The position numbers and the translations under genes were made by a program. Shown here in pieces: positions 18,612 through 30,056 of a DNA stretch of 64,000 nt. The stretch comes from Vibrio chagasii (GTDB lineage Bacteria; Pseudomonadota; Gammaproteobacteria; Enterobacterales; Vibrionaceae), in the NCBI RefSeq assembly GCF_024347355.1, contig NZ_AP025465.1, forward strand, positions 372,001 to 436,000. Reading direction: 5' to 3'. The notes beneath the pieces were generated by a model, which saw nothing but the letters and a program-made list of their open reading frames with translations, did not search any database and was not told the DNA's origin. How positions within the stretch are numbered: the stretch's first letter is position 1; the number at the start of each line of letters is the position of its first letter.

Positions 18612-19427
18612 TTATTTGTCAGCGTTGTGGTTGTCGTGCAACCAGTTCGCCATATCGACAAACTGTTCGAGTGTTAGGTTCTCAGGACGCATGCTTGGGT
18701 TGATGCCAAGCTCTTCTAGTACGTCCTTATCAATCAGACTCTTGTAGCAGTTACGAACTGTCTTACGACGTTGGTTAAATCCTTCACGACATACGCGATC
18801 TAGCCATTTTAGGTCTTTAGCCGGGTAAGGCAGCACTTCGTATGGCTGAAGACGCACAACTGCAGAATCTACCTTCGGTGGCGGAACGAAAGCCGTTGGT
18901 GGCACTTCCAGTACTGGTGTCACTTTACAGTAGTATTGAGCCATCACTGTCAGACGACCGTATGCTTTGCTACCAGGGCCTGCAGCTAGGCGGTTCACCA
19001 CTTCTTTTTGTAGCATAAAGTGCATGTCTTTAATGTCTTTATGGAATTCAAAAAGGTGGAACATCAGCGGTGTCGAGATGTTGTATGGCAAGTTACCAAA
19101 GATACGAAGCTTATTGTTTGGTTTAACAAGTTGCTCGAAGTCGAACTTCATCGCATCACCTTCGTGGATCGTCAGCTTATCAGCTAGGTCCGGGTGGTTA
19201 CGAAGACGTTCTGCAAGGTCTCTATCCAATTCGATAACAGTAAATTTATCGACAAGCTTACCTACCGGCTCAGTAATTGCGCCAAGGCCTGGACCGATTT
19301 CTACTAGGTTTTGACCTGGTAGTGGGTTAATGCTAGATACGATGCCATCAATAATGTATGGATCGTTAAGGAAGTTTTGACCAAAACGTTTACGCGCTTT
19401 GTGTCCTAAGTGGACATCATTTCTCAT
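18612..19427 (-). CDS. rsmA: 16S rRNA dimethyladenosine transferase RsmA (KsgA)
   Basis: It dimethylates A1518 and A1519 of 16S rRNA late in 30S assembly. The 271-residue protein has the KRFGQNFL N-terminus, SAM loop EIGPGLG (43-49), acidic ribose-binding segment [10 protein letters not shown] (64-73) and catalytic NLPY (112-115). The start codon overlaps the pdxA stop by four bases (ATGA), so translation is coupled. A terminator follows the stop immediately. Confidence 0.97.
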   Translation of the reverse strand: MRNDVHLGHKARKRFGQNFLNDPYIIDGIVSSINPLPGQNLVEIGPGLGAITEPVGKLVDKFTVIELDRDLAERLRNHPDLADKLTIHEGDAMKFDFEQLVKPNNKLRIFGNLPYNISTPLMFHLFEFHKDIKDMHFMLQKEVVNRLAAGPGSKAYGRLTVMAQYYCKVTPVLEVPPTAFVPPPKVDSAVVRLQPYEVLPYPAKDLKWLDRVCREGFNQRRKTVRNCYKSLIDKDVLEELGINPSMRPENLTLEQFVDMANWLHDNHNADK

Positions 19428-20413
19428 TGCTTTTTCTCTACTAATTCAATGGCGTGCGTGAGCGCTGTTCTAAAGCTCCCTGTATCGGCTTGGCCTTTCC
19501 CGGCCAAGTCTAAGGCGGTACCGTGGTCGACTGATGTACGAATAAACGGTAAGCCAAGCGTGATGTTCACTGAGCGACCAAACCCTTTGTATTTCAATAC
19601 CGGGAGTACTTGGTCGTGATACATACCTAAAACAGCATCTGCATCTTGCAAATATTTTTCATTAAAGATGGTGTCTGCTGGCAATGGGCCAACCAAATTA
19701 ATCCCATCTTTTTGACGAATTTTTTCTAGCGTAGGGGTGATGGTTTCGATCTCTTCACGTCCTAAACAACCATCTTCACCGGCATGTGGATTCAAACCAC
19801 ATACGTAGATAGTTGGTTTCTCAATCGCAAATTTTTCGACCAAATCTTTATTCAGAATCGCAATGATTTGCTCTAACCTGTCTTCAGTCACTGCTTGAGA
19901 TACATCTGCTAGTGGGATATGTGTTGTCACTAATGCAACACGCAGCCCTTCTGTTGCCAACATCATTACTACAAGTGGCGTGTTGGACTTCTCTGCAAAG
20001 AACTCGGTATGGCCGCTAAAAGCAACGCCAGCTCGGTTAATTACACCCTTATGAACGGGGCCGGTGACAATAGCATCAAATTCATCATTCATACAGCCAA
20101 TTGCTGCGGTTTCTAAAGTATTTAATACGTAATGACCATTAGCTTCGTTAAGTTGGCCTGCAACAGCGCTTTCAGCAAGTGGGATGTGTTTCACAACCAG
20201 TGTGCCAGAGCGTTGCGGTTGCTTTGGTGCAGCAGCGTCGTAATCTAACAACTCTACTTCGATACCAAGTAGTTCAGCACGTTCCACGAGAAGGTTTTTA
20301 TCTGCACAAACCACAAGTTGGTGAGGCCAGCTCTCTTGAGATAAGGCCAGAGTCAAATCTGGGCCTATCCCGGCTGGTTCACCCGCGGTAATGACAATAC
20401 GTTTAGTTGTCAT
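19424..20413 (-). CDS. pdxA: 4-hydroxythreonine-4-phosphate dehydrogenase PdxA
   Basis: PdxA oxidises 4-phosphohydroxy-L-threonine in de novo pyridoxal 5'-phosphate synthesis. I chose the ATG at 20413 (329 residues, the usual length); a longer reading frame exists upstream but lies inside surA. The N-terminus has [13 protein letters not shown], and the conserved metal-binding segment SGHTEFFAE contains H135. The start lies within the last codons of surA (11-base overlap) and the stop overlaps rsmA, giving the surA-pdxA-rsmA chain. Confidence 0.96.
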   Translation of the reverse strand: MTTKRIVITAGEPAGIGPDLTLALSQESWPHQLVVCADKNLLVERAELLGIEVELLDYDAAAPKQPQRSGTLVVKHIPLAESAVAGQLNEANGHYVLNTLETAAIGCMNDEFDAIVTGPVHKGVINRAGVAFSGHTEFFAEKSNTPLVVMMLATEGLRVALVTTHIPLADVSQAVTEDRLEQIIAILNKDLVEKFAIEKPTIYVCGLNPHAGEDGCLGREEIETITPTLEKIRQKDGINLVGPLPADTIFNEKYLQDADAVLGMYHDQVLPVLKYKGFGRSVNITLGLPFIRTSVDHGTALDLAGKGQADTGSFRTALTHAIELVEKKQ

Positions 20414-21698
20414 CTTTGTCGTCCTCAACCATTTCAACAAAGGCACTCGCTCGTACTTCTTGCAGCCAAGCTCCTGCTTCTTCGTTGAACTTACGGTTAA
20501 ATAAAATTTGGTAAGCTTTGTTTTTTAAAGCGGAATCTGTACGGTCAACTTCGCGACGGTCCAGTACTTCGACAATGTGCCAACCATGAACCGTTTTAAA
20601 TGGTGCACTGATTTTACCTTCCGGCAGTGTTTCTACTTGGTGCTTGAATTCAGGTACGTATAAATCCGGTGTTTGGTAGCCTAGCTCACCATCCTGAACG
20701 GCTGAGCCCGGGTCTTGGCTATATTGCTGAGCCATATCCCCAAAGCTTGCTTCGCCTGCGTTCACACGACGAGTGATCTCTTCAAGTTGCTCTTTCGCAC
20801 CGTCATCGCTAAGGATTACGGTTGGTTTAATCAGGATATGACGAGCATTCACTTCAGTAACAGCTACTGTCTCTAAGCCTTTCACATCTTCAATTTTTAG
20901 AATGTGGAAGCCGACACCGCTGCGGAAAGGACCAATGATGCTGCCTTTATTTTGCATTTTGATTTGGTCTGCAAAAATGGTTGGCATCTCTTCTTTACGC
21001 ATCCAACCCCAATCACCACCTTGTAGGGCTTTAGGGCCTTTAGAGTAAGTATAAGCCATGGTGCTGAAGTCTTTACCAGAGTTAAGCTCTTCTACAAGTT
21101 CTTTTGCTTGAGCTTCTAGTTCTTCTTTGGTTTGGTCGTCGTTGAAACGAAGTTGAATGTGGCCAATTTTATATTGGACAGTCGCATTAGTCTCTTGAGC
21201 AAGAATATCTGCTAGGTTGTCTACTTCCGCTGGAAGGATGTTGATACGACGACGAACAAGAGCGTTACGGGCTTCACTTGCCGCGATCTCTTTTCTTACT
21301 TGCTCACGGAATGCGTTGTAGCTCAGACCTTCTTCTGCAACTGATGCAGTGAGTTGTTCTACGGTTTGGTTGTTGTCTTTGGCGATGCCTTCAATCGCTT
21401 GATCAAGTCGAGCATCATCAATACGAACACCGATACGTTCCGCTTCTTGAGTTTGGATGGTATCGATAATCAGCTTTTCTAGTACTTGCTCATCAAGTAC
21501 GTCTTGAGATGGTAATGTCTGACCGCTTTTCTTCGCGTTTGCTCGTAGAGTTTTCATCGAAGTATCGATGTCGCTCTGTAAGATCACGCCTTCGTTTACG
21601 ATCACTCTTACGCTATCGAGTTCAACTGGCGTAGCAAAGCTTGTTGATACAGTGCAAGCTGCTGCGATAGCGATTAATGTGCGTTTCCACAATGTCAT
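20403..21698 (-). CDS. surA: Periplasmic chaperone and peptidyl-prolyl isomerase SurA
   Basis: SurA escorts outer-membrane proteins, including LptD, to the BAM complex. The 431-residue precursor has a signal peptide (cleavage near SFA, residue 22), an N-terminal chaperone domain, and two parvulin domains (about 175-275 and 285-385) with the repeated patterns GGDWGWM / DGELGYQ and GFHILKIED / GWHIVEVLD. The C-terminal helix returns to the chaperone domain in this family. It lies 43 bp after lptD, the conserved lptD-surA pair. Confidence 0.97.
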   Translation of the reverse strand: MTLWKRTLIAIAAACTVSTSFATPVELDSVRVIVNEGVILQSDIDTSMKTLRANAKKSGQTLPSQDVLDEQVLEKLIIDTIQTQEAERIGVRIDDARLDQAIEGIAKDNNQTVEQLTASVAEEGLSYNAFREQVRKEIAASEARNALVRRRINILPAEVDNLADILAQETNATVQYKIGHIQLRFNDDQTKEELEAQAKELVEELNSGKDFSTMAYTYSKGPKALQGGDWGWMRKEEMPTIFADQIKMQNKGSIIGPFRSGVGFHILKIEDVKGLETVAVTEVNARHILIKPTVILSDDGAKEQLEEITRRVNAGEASFGDMAQQYSQDPGSAVQDGELGYQTPDLYVPEFKHQVETLPEGKISAPFKTVHGWHIVEVLDRREVDRTDSALKNKAYQILFNRKFNEEAGAWLQEVRASAFVEMVEDDKDDN

Positions 21699-21741
21699 GT
21701 GTAATCCTTTAAACTTACTGATGCGTTATCAATAAAGAAAA

Positions 21742-24075
21742 TTAGTTATTTAAGAAGAATGGACGACCGTAGCTCAGAGAGTTATCAGAACTGCTTTCCC
21801 CAATTGCGCCTGAGTCTGAGCCGATATTGGTACCAAAGCCAATAATACCGAAGTTCACACTGAAGTTGTTTTCGTATTCAGGAGTAGTATTTGGAACGCT
21901 AATGTTATTCGTCAAACGGTTACTATAGGTAAATCCGATGTACCAACAATCTGATTTGTAGTTTAAACGTGCTAACCACTCTAGATCTTCTTGTGTGGTT
22001 AAGTCATAGAAATATTGAGCACTGGTGCTCCACTTTGGTGAAATTTGGTAGGCACCAAGTAACCCCGCTTGTGAAATACCGTCTCTTGTTATTGATGATA
22101 CGTCAAAATCTACCGTTTCATTTATGTACTCTTCTGTTACATAACGGTAATTGGTTTGTATGTAGCCACTAGAGAAACGGTATTCTAATGTACTGTTTGC
22201 GAGCTGCATGGCTGTGGTATCGATGTCGTATTGCACACCACCATGATAGAACAGGTAGTCATCATAGTTGAAATCCACTTCAATAGCCCAAGACGAATAA
22301 TTAGTTTGATTATCAGAGTCGTCGTTGTCTAAAGTCTGTTTTGTATCTTTATCGATATAAAAAATTTGGCCGAAAGAGATATTGAGGCGCTCTTTATATT
22401 CATCATCAAAGAAGCGAGATGAGGCGCCATAGCTGATTTGGTTTGCCGCAGCAATGCGGTCTACGCCACTGTATTTACGACTTCTAAATAAGCCGTAATA
22501 ATCTGTTTGTAATAGTGTAGTGTCGTACAAGCCAATATCACTTTGCTCTTGCTCTGGTACATACAAATACTGAACCTGTGGCTCGAGTGTTTGAGTGTAG
22601 TTGCCAACGATAGTAGTATTACGCTCAAGAACGATACCAGCATGACTTCGAAATTCAGGTATAACTCGACTTACCGATTCTTCTAAATTTTTGTATTCAT
22701 CACTTGTTTTATCAACGCCATCAAGATCTTGTTGGTAGTATGTACCAAGTAGTCGAGCTTCAGTTGTCCACGTACCCCAAGTATTTCCTACTGGTATAGT
22801 TATACCCGGCTCTACATGGATGCGAGTCGCAGATGGCTTGCCCTTGGCATCGGTATCAAATACCGATACATGACTGATCATATCGAAATCTAAATATTCC
22901 ATTACTTCTGGAGCGTAGTAATTATACTCAAGCTGCGGCATTAGGCGGTATGGTAGGTTATTACTCGTTGTAAGGACTTGGAAGTCTCGAACAAGCACTG
23001 ACGCATCCCAGTTGTGAGAACGGTAAGTCGCTTGACCTTCCTGCAATAGTTGACCATCTTCACGGTTACCGATACTACTTGAGCTAACGTCAGTAAAGTA
23101 ATCTATGTCACTGACTTTGGAGTAATCAACTTCAAACAACCACGACTCTTGGAAAATCCCTGTGTGCTCTAGCTGCGCGCCCCAGCGGTCACCTTTATCT
23201 TTGAACTTCTTATCATCTGGTAGGTATTCAGACTTAATGCTACCTGAACCGAAATCACTTAAGTAACGGAATTTACTGTTCAGTTGCGTTCCACGTTCTT
23301 GCATGTACTTGAAGGTGGTTTCTAAGTCGTAGTTTGGTGCCAGGTTCCAATACACTGGGATCTCGGCTTCAAAGCCGTCGCTTGAACCGTATGACACGGT
23401 TGGATAAAGGAAACCTGTCTTACGTGTATCGCCAATAGGAACGGTTAGGTAAGGCAAGTAAAATACAGGGACACTTTGAATTTCAAAACGCGGGTTATAA
23501 AAAGTGGCTTGTTCTTCGTCTTGATCAACATCGATACTTGATGCTCTCAGGCGCCAAGCGTTGTCCCCAATAGGACAAGAGGTGATTGAGCCATCTTCGA
23601 TTTCATAAACAGCTTTACCTGTTTTCGCGATATAAACAGCATTGCCACGGCCTGGTTCACAAAGAAATTCGTAGTCGGTGTTTTCTAGCGTCATTTCATC
23701 AGTAGTCAGATTATTTGTTGCTCTGTCTGATATTGATTTAATTTGACCATCACTAAAGTTTACGTTGCCTTCAGCTACAACGATGTTTTCTTGTTGGTGC
23801 AGAGTTACGTTATCAGCAAGGATGGTCTTGTTTCCTTGCGTAACTCTTACGTCACCTGAATATATTGCCTTGTCACCATTGATAGCCTCTAAGCGATCGG
23901 ACTCAACATGAGCGGGTAGTTGAGTCTCGTTTTCTGCAGCGGGCTCGATCAAGCATTGATCTATAGAGGGCATTTCCTGCACACTACTATCGGTTATTGT
24001 TTCAGCTTGAGTTGTCGACACGTATAACGCCGTACTTATAGACGCGGCTAACAAGGTGCGGGAAAAAGATTGCAT
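21742..24075 (-). CDS. lptD: LPS-assembly outer-membrane protein LptD
   Basis: LptD with LptE inserts lipopolysaccharide in the outer leaflet. The 777-residue precursor has a signal peptide, an N-terminal beta-jellyroll similar to LptA (about 52-180), and a long C-terminal barrel with alternating aromatic strands. Four cysteines were counted in the mature part: C41, C139, C167 and C710. E. coli has C31, C173 and the adjacent pair C724/C725, so the C-terminal pair is reduced to a single cysteine here. The promoter region has a short inverted repeat. Confidence 0.95.
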   Translation of the reverse strand: MQSFSRTLLAASISTALYVSTTQAETITDSSVQEMPSIDQCLIEPAAENETQLPAHVESDRLEAINGDKAIYSGDVRVTQGNKTILADNVTLHQQENIVVAEGNVNFSDGQIKSISDRATNNLTTDEMTLENTDYEFLCEPGRGNAVYIAKTGKAVYEIEDGSITSCPIGDNAWRLRASSIDVDQDEEQATFYNPRFEIQSVPVFYLPYLTVPIGDTRKTGFLYPTVSYGSSDGFEAEIPVYWNLAPNYDLETTFKYMQERGTQLNSKFRYLSDFGSGSIKSEYLPDDKKFKDKGDRWGAQLEHTGIFQESWLFEVDYSKVSDIDYFTDVSSSSIGNREDGQLLQEGQATYRSHNWDASVLVRDFQVLTTSNNLPYRLMPQLEYNYYAPEVMEYLDFDMISHVSVFDTDAKGKPSATRIHVEPGITIPVGNTWGTWTTEARLLGTYYQQDLDGVDKTSDEYKNLEESVSRVIPEFRSHAGIVLERNTTIVGNYTQTLEPQVQYLYVPEQEQSDIGLYDTTLLQTDYYGLFRSRKYSGVDRIAAANQISYGASSRFFDDEYKERLNISFGQIFYIDKDTKQTLDNDDSDNQTNYSSWAIEVDFNYDDYLFYHGGVQYDIDTTAMQLANSTLEYRFSSGYIQTNYRYVTEEYINETVDFDVSSITRDGISQAGLLGAYQISPKWSTSAQYFYDLTTQEDLEWLARLNYKSDCWYIGFTYSNRLTNNISVPNTTPEYENNFSVNFGIIGFGTNIGSDSGAIGESSSDNSLSYGRPFFLNN

Positions 24076-24096
24076 GAAGTTGAACTATCCTGTGTC

Positions 24097-24119
24097 ACTA
24101 GATGAAGGGTTGATCTAGT
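24097..24119. repeat. Inverted repeat upstream of lptD
   Basis: Perfect 7-bp arms ACTAGAT / ATCTAGT with a nine-base spacer, 22 bp upstream of the lptD ATG and in the lptD-djlA divergent region. It could be an operator or a leader hairpin. Confidence 0.6.
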
Positions 24120-24224
24120 ATCAATCCAATAAATAAAGCATTTTCCTTATGATAAAGGAAATATTAGCATTCAGCATCATCAGACAGCATTACTCAGATA
24201 AAATTCATAGATAGAGAACACATA

Positions 24225-25076
24225 ATGCAAATATTTGGCAAAATTTTGGGCGCTTTCTTTGGCTTTCTATTTGGAGGGCCACTTGGTTTAGTTTTTGGTC
24301 TATTTTTAGGACACCAATTCGATAAAGCTCGCCGATTGAACCAATCTGGGTTCAACACCTCTGGTTTTGGGCGTGGTCCAAACCAAGCTGAAAGACAAAA
24401 CGAGTTTTTCAAATCTGCATTTGCGGTTATGGGGCATGTTGCCAAAGCGAAAGGTCAGGTTACGCCAGAAGAGATTCAACTCGCTTCTACTATGATGGAG
24501 CGTATGAATCTTCATGGTGAGCAACGCAGAGCGGCGCAAGATGCATTCCGCGAAGGAAAAGAGAGTGACTTCCCGTTAAATGATGTCCTTGAACGAGTCA
24601 AAATCTCATCGGGTGGGCGTTTTGACCTTCTTCAGTTCTTCTTGGAGCTTCAAGTTTCAGCTGCATTCGCTGATGGAAGTTTGCATCCAAGTGAGCGTCA
24701 GGTTCTTCATAAGATTGCTCAAGGCCTTGGTTTTTCTGCAGAGCAACTTGAACGCCGCTTGCAGATGCAAGAGGCGGCATTCCGTTTTCAACAGCAGGGT
24801 GGAAGCTTCGGTGGTGGTCATCAAGGGCAGTCGTCAGGTTGGCAACAAGCATCACAACAGAACCAGTTGGCCGACGCGTTTAAAGTGTTAGGTGTGAGCG
24901 AGAACGCGGAAGGTAAAGAAGTTAAAAAGGCCTACCGTAAGCTGATGAATGAGCATCACCCCGATAAACTGATGGCGAAAGGTCTACCGCCTGAAATGAT
25001 GAACGTTGCGAAAGAGAAATCACAAGAAATTCAAAATGCTTACGACCTAATTAAGAAGGTCAAAGGGTTTAAGTAA
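24225..25076 (+). CDS. djlA: Membrane-anchored co-chaperone DjlA
   Basis: A 283-residue type III membrane J-protein that stimulates DnaK. Residues about 7-30 form a glycine-rich transmembrane segment (GAFFGFLFGGPLGLVFGLFLG), residues 60-180 match the TerB-like domain, and a Q/G-rich linker precedes the C-terminal J domain with the HPD motif (EHHPDK). It is divergent from lptD, as in E. coli. Its terminator overlaps the upstream region of the next gene. Confidence 0.95.
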   Translation: MQIFGKILGAFFGFLFGGPLGLVFGLFLGHQFDKARRLNQSGFNTSGFGRGPNQAERQNEFFKSAFAVMGHVAKAKGQVTPEEIQLASTMMERMNLHGEQRRAAQDAFREGKESDFPLNDVLERVKISSGGRFDLLQFFLELQVSAAFADGSLHPSERQVLHKIAQGLGFSAEQLERRLQMQEAAFRFQQQGGSFGGGHQGQSSGWQQASQQNQLADAFKVLGVSENAEGKEVKKAYRKLMNEHHPDKLMAKGLPPEMMNVAKEKSQEIQNAYDLIKKVKGFK

Positions 25077-25084
25077 TCGAGTAC

Positions 25085-25121
25085 AAAGCCGAGTAATGCT
25101 AAGAAGTTACTCGGCTTTTTT
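25085..25121 (+). terminator. djlA terminator
   Basis: Stem AAAGCCGAGTAA / TTACTCGGCTTT with a ten-base loop and Ts. Confidence 0.88.
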
Positions 25122-25137
25122 ATTTAAAGGAATAAAT

Positions 25138-25683
25138 ATGTCTATCAGTTATCAAGACGTTCTGGACTTTTGGTTTGATGAGCTAACACCAAAGGATTGG
25201 TTTACTGGTGGTGACCACATTGATGCTTTGATTAAAGAGCGATTCTCGGATTTACACCAAGCTGCAACTCAGGGGGAGCTGTTTGAATGGCGACAAATTG
25301 CACAAGGGCGCTTAGCTGAGATTATTGTATTGGACCAGTTTTCAAGAAACATCGGCAGAAATAGCCCTGCTGCATTTTCAGCTGACCCTATGGCGCTAGC
25401 ATTGGCGCAGGAAGCGGTAGCGGGTGGCTTTGACCATCAACTTAGTCAGCAACAGAAAAGCTTTCTGTATATGCCTTACATGCACAGTGAGTCACTGTTA
25501 ATTCATGAGCTGGCGATTGAGTTGTTTTCTCAAACTGGCTTAGAAAATAATCTTGATTTTGAGTTTAAGCATAAGATTATCATTGAGCGTTTTGGTCGTT
25601 ACCCTCACCGTAATGAAGTGCTAGGGCGAACTTCGACTCCCGAAGAAGTTGAATTCTTGCAGCTGCCTGGTTCAAGTTTTTAG
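25138..25683 (+). CDS. DUF924-family protein
   Basis: A 181-residue soluble, mostly helical protein of the DUF924 family (TPR-like), function unknown. Typical motifs are VLDFWFDE near the N-terminus, IIVLDQFSRNIGR, and FGRYPHRNEVLGR near the C-terminus. I chose the ATG at 25138, preceded by AAAGGAA; a longer frame from 25096 overlaps the djlA terminator and is unlikely. It probably has little read-through from djlA and ends at a strong terminator. Confidence 0.88.
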   Translation: MSISYQDVLDFWFDELTPKDWFTGGDHIDALIKERFSDLHQAATQGELFEWRQIAQGRLAEIIVLDQFSRNIGRNSPAAFSADPMALALAQEAVAGGFDHQLSQQQKSFLYMPYMHSESLLIHELAIELFSQTGLENNLDFEFKHKIIIERFGRYPHRNEVLGRTSTPEEVEFLQLPGSSF

Positions 25684-25707
25684 CTCTAGAACACAGTGAA
25701 ATAGATG

Positions 25708-25747
25708 AAAAGAGGCTAGTGGTTAATATACCACTAGCCTCTTTTTT
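25708..25747. terminator. Bidirectional terminator
   Basis: A 16-bp stem AAAAGAGGCTAGTGGT / ACCACTAGCCTCTTTT with a six-base loop between convergent DUF924 and DUF547 genes. Confidence 0.92.
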
Positions 25748-25775
25748 GTTTTAGTCGTGAGCGACTGGCAGCAAG

Positions 25776-26558
25776 CTATTTTGCTTGGTTGAGTGACCAA
25801 TCGTACTCATAGCTAATTTTGTCGGTATTCTTTACAGGCTCAGCTCGATATTGATCTAAGTGTTGAATCAGCTGCTGTTGGTTACCAAAGTCCACTGCGA
25901 ACCACTCGTAAATCGATGATAGCTGGAGCTTATTGCCTTTAACCACCACACCTTTGTCACTATTCACAAACTCAGAGGCTGCTTGTTCCAGTAGAGTTTC
26001 GGTGTTGTCAGAAGTAAAGGCTTGAGGCTGGAGGTTTGGACACCCTAGGCTGGCACAGTTTACGGCGTAGTGTGTACGTGGATCTCGCCATATTGGTCTT
26101 AGGATGCGGTGCTCAATGTCGTTGAGTGTCAGTGATTTACCATTTACTGATACGACATCATCTCCCCATGGCCCAAAGCTAAACAGACCGCCGAGTTTAG
26201 TGATAGATTTTACTGGGTAGGCATCGAGAATTAATTCAACAGTCACGGCATTGTATAGATTGACCCAGTAAGCGTACTGCTCTGCTTTTGGGTACTCGAG
26301 TGGGTTCATCTGCTCTAACTGCTTGATGTATTGTTTCAGCTTTGACTTCTCTGTAGCGGTCACTGCTTGATAACGAACTAACGTATTTTGCCCTTGTTTA
26401 ACCAAGTAGCTATCGAGGAATTGCTGCCAGCTTTGATGAGAAACTTGTTCTGAGTTGGCCTCATTACTTTGATTCCAGTACGGCCACAGTTCAGACTTAG
26501 GTGCCGACCAAGCTAAGGTTGAAAAAAGTAGGCTGATAATAACGAGTAGTTGTTTCAT
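25776..26558 (-). CDS. DUF547-family exported protein
   Basis: A 260-residue protein with a clear signal peptide (MKQLLVIISLLFSTLAWSA). The rest matches DUF547: YWVNLYNAVTVELILDAYPV, HYAVNCASLGCPNL and a terminal YEWFAVDFG. The family has a papain-like arrangement in some predictions, but no activity is established, so I leave it functionally unassigned. It is transcribed alone on the minus strand; the leu operon terminator lies about 120 bp upstream. Confidence 0.85.
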   Translation of the reverse strand: MKQLLVIISLLFSTLAWSAPKSELWPYWNQSNEANSEQVSHQSWQQFLDSYLVKQGQNTLVRYQAVTATEKSKLKQYIKQLEQMNPLEYPKAEQYAYWVNLYNAVTVELILDAYPVKSITKLGGLFSFGPWGDDVVSVNGKSLTLNDIEHRILRPIWRDPRTHYAVNCASLGCPNLQPQAFTSDNTETLLEQAASEFVNSDKGVVVKGNKLQLSSIYEWFAVDFGNQQQLIQHLDQYRAEPVKNTDKISYEYDWSLNQAK

Positions 26559-26678
26559 GGCATTCTCCTGATAGCTGACTACTAAGACCTTATGCTTTAC
26601 GATTTTCTTTCATGGCTCTTTAGTTAAATAACAGATCAGAGTTTGTAGACACTTTAGACTAAAGCTGAACCAAATAAA

Positions 26679-26703
26679 AAAGGTTGGCACTTGGCCAACC
26701 TTT
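26679..26703 (-). terminator. leu operon terminator
   Basis: Stem AAAGGTTGGC / GCCAACCTTT with a five-base loop; in the minus-strand transcript it is followed by a U-tract and lies 22 bases after the leuD stop. Confidence 0.88.
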
Positions 26704-26725
26704 GGATTTATTCAGAAACGTCTCA

Positions 26726-27328
26726 TTATTTTAGGAAGCTAGGAATCTTAGCTTCAAACTCTGAAATCTTATCAGCGTGCTGCAGCGTTAGACCGATGTT
26801 GTCTAAACCGTTCAGTAGGCAGTGACGACGGAACTCATCAATTTCAAACGAGTATTGTTTGCCATTTGCGCTCACTTTCATTGCTTCTAGATCAACGGTA
26901 ACCTCTGCGCCTTCGTTCGCTTCTACGAATTGGAAAATCTCATCCACTTCTTGCTCAGTCAATCGAACAGGAACCATTTGGTTGTTGATTGAGTTACCGT
27001 AGAAGATGTCTGCAAAGCTTGGCGCAATCATCACTTGGATGCCGTAATCAGCAAGTGCCCAAGGTGCGTGTTCACGAGATGAACCACAACCAAAGTTTTC
27101 ACGAGCAAGCAGGATTGAAGCGCCTTGGTAACGCGGAACATTCATCACGAATTCTGGGTTTGGCTGTTCGCCAGCATCGTCTAGGAAGCGCCAGTCATGG
27201 AATAAGTGCTTACCAAAACCAATGCGGTTCACTTTCTGTAGGAACTGCTTTGGAATGATCGCATCAGTATCGATGTTGGCCGTATCTAGAGGAACGACTA
27301 ATCCGGTGTGTTGTTGAAAACCTGACAT
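26726..27328 (-). CDS. leuD: 3-isopropylmalate dehydratase small subunit LeuD
   Basis: With LeuC it isomerises 2-isopropylmalate to 3-isopropylmalate. The 200-residue protein has the swivelling-domain motifs [13 protein letters not shown] (18-30) and [15 protein letters not shown] (77-91). It starts 14 bp after leuC with an AGAGGA site. It is the last gene of leuABCD. Confidence 0.97.
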   Translation of the reverse strand: MSGFQQHTGLVVPLDTANIDTDAIIPKQFLQKVNRIGFGKHLFHDWRFLDDAGEQPNPEFVMNVPRYQGASILLARENFGCGSSREHAPWALADYGIQVMIAPSFADIFYGNSINNQMVPVRLTEQEVDEIFQFVEANEGAEVTVDLEAMKVSANGKQYSFEIDEFRRHCLLNGLDNIGLTLQHADKISEFEAKIPSFLK

Positions 27329-27342
27329 GTTAAATCCTCTAA

Positions 27343-28755
27343 TTAAAGTTCACGAATATCGACAAAGTGGCCAGCGATCGCTGCGGCTGCAGCCATTGCA
27401 GGACTAACTAGGTGCGTACGACCATCACGGCCTTGGCGACCTTCAAAGTTACGGTTTGATGTAGACGCGCAGCGCTCTTGTGGACCAAGACGGTCGTTGT
27501 TCATTGCAAGACACATAGAACAACCTGGTAAACGCCACTCAAAACCGGCTTCTTTGAAGATAACATCTAAGCCTTCAGCTTCAGCTTGAGCTTTTACTTG
27601 CTCAGAGCCCGGAACGATAAGCGCTTGCACATGTTTTGCTACTTGGCGACCTTTCGCTACTGCAGCGGCTGCGCGCATGTCTTCGATACGAGAGTTAGTA
27701 CAAGAGCCAACGAATACTTTATCTACGCTGTAATCTGATAGAGATTTACCCGCTTCTAAGCCCATGTATGCCAGTGCTTTTTCAGCCGATGCTTTTTCAA
27801 CAGGGTCTGCGAAGCTTTCTGGTGCTGGGATAGGTGCATCAACAGAAATTACCTGACCAGGGTTAGTGCCCCAAGTTACTTGTGGTTTGATGTCTGCGGC
27901 TTCTAGAGTTACTACAGCATCAAACTTTGCGTCAGCATCGGTTTTTAGTGTGTTCCAGTATTCAACGGCAGCGTTAAACTCTTCACCTTCTGGAGAGAAT
28001 TTACGACCCTTGATGTATTCGTAGGTGGTTTCATCCGGTGCAATCAAGCCTGCTTTAGCACCCAACTCGATAGCCATGTTACATACCGTCATGCGGCCTT
28101 CCATTGTAAGGTCGGTAATTGCCTCACCGCAGAATTCAACCACGTAGCCAGTACCTCCAGCCGCTGTTGTTTTACCGATGATCGCTAGCACGATATCTTT
28201 GGCAGTGATGCCTGGAGCAACCTTACCTTTTACTTCGATCTTCATGGTTTTAGCGCGAGCTTGTTTCAGCGTTTGAGTTGCTAGCACGTGCTCAACTTCT
28301 GAAGTACCGATGCCGAATGCAAGAGAACCAAATGCACCGTGTGTTGCGGTGTGCGAGTCACCACAAACGATAGTCATACCCGGTAGAGTAATACCTAGTT
28401 CAGGGCCCATTACGTGCACAATACCTTGGTATTTGTGGTTTAGGTCGTAAAGCGTTACACCAAACTCTTCACAGTTTTTTGATAGCGTTTCCATTTGGAT
28501 ACGCGCCATCTCGCCAGAAGCATTAATGTCTTTGGTTTGTGTGGATACGTTGTGATCCATGGTCGCGAAAGTCTTGCCTACTTGGCGAACTTTACGTCCC
28601 TTTTCACGCAGGCCATCAAAGGCTTGAGGTGACGTTACTTCGTGGACTAGGTGACGGTCGATGTAAAGAATCGGGTTTTCGCCTTCCGCTGCTACTGCAA
28701 CGTGCGCGTCGTAAACTTTTTCGTATAAGGTTTTGGCTTGCTGGTTTGTCGACAT
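27343..28755 (-). CDS. leuC: 3-isopropylmalate dehydratase large subunit LeuC
   Basis: The [4Fe-4S] catalytic subunit of isopropylmalate isomerase, aconitase family. The 470-residue protein has the cluster cysteines in VGSCTNSR (near residue 350) and CSMC (near 410-413), plus the active-site segment [12 protein letters not shown] near 130. A good AAGGAAG site precedes the start. A hairpin lies in the 111-bp gap between leuB and leuC. Confidence 0.97.
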   Translation of the reverse strand: MSTNQQAKTLYEKVYDAHVAVAAEGENPILYIDRHLVHEVTSPQAFDGLREKGRKVRQVGKTFATMDHNVSTQTKDINASGEMARIQMETLSKNCEEFGVTLYDLNHKYQGIVHVMGPELGITLPGMTIVCGDSHTATHGAFGSLAFGIGTSEVEHVLATQTLKQARAKTMKIEVKGKVAPGITAKDIVLAIIGKTTAAGGTGYVVEFCGEAITDLTMEGRMTVCNMAIELGAKAGLIAPDETTYEYIKGRKFSPEGEEFNAAVEYWNTLKTDADAKFDAVVTLEAADIKPQVTWGTNPGQVISVDAPIPAPESFADPVEKASAEKALAYMGLEAGKSLSDYSVDKVFVGSCTNSRIEDMRAAAAVAKGRQVAKHVQALIVPGSEQVKAQAEAEGLDVIFKEAGFEWRLPGCSMCLAMNNDRLGPQERCASTSNRNFEGRQGRDGRTHLVSPAMAAAAAIAGHFVDIREL

Positions 28756-28797
28756 AGCTTTTCTTCCTTGGGAGCATCAGTCCCAGTGTTTGTTTCT

Positions 28798-28828
28798 AGC
28801 CAAGTCAGGCACTTTGGATGACTTGGCT
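28798..28828 (-). repeat. Intercistronic hairpin leuB-leuC
   Basis: Stem AGCCAAGTCA / TGACTTGGCT with an 11-base loop, without a U-tract. Likely an mRNA processing or stability element rather than a terminator. Confidence 0.55.
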
Positions 28829-28866
28829 GGATATTATTCTTATGTACTTACTTTAGATCGTTATGC

Positions 28867-29967
<1,101 letters not shown>

Positions 29968-30019
29968 TTAATTCTTTGTTACTGAGCTATTTGGCTCGTT
30001 TTAAATTTTGTCCCTAAAG

Positions 30020-30052
30020 CCAATAACATCGGCTCTAGGGCTCTGTTATTGG
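30020..30052 (-). repeat. Intercistronic hairpin leuA-leuB
   Basis: Perfect 9-bp stem CCAATAACA / TGTTATTGG with a 15-base loop, starting right after the leuA stop. No U-tract follows. Confidence 0.55.
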
Positions 30053-30056
30053 GTAC

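Noticed and set aside
20414-20446. Longer PdxA start
   Set aside because: It lies inside the 3' end of surA and adds residues not typical of PdxA; ATG 20413 gives the standard length.
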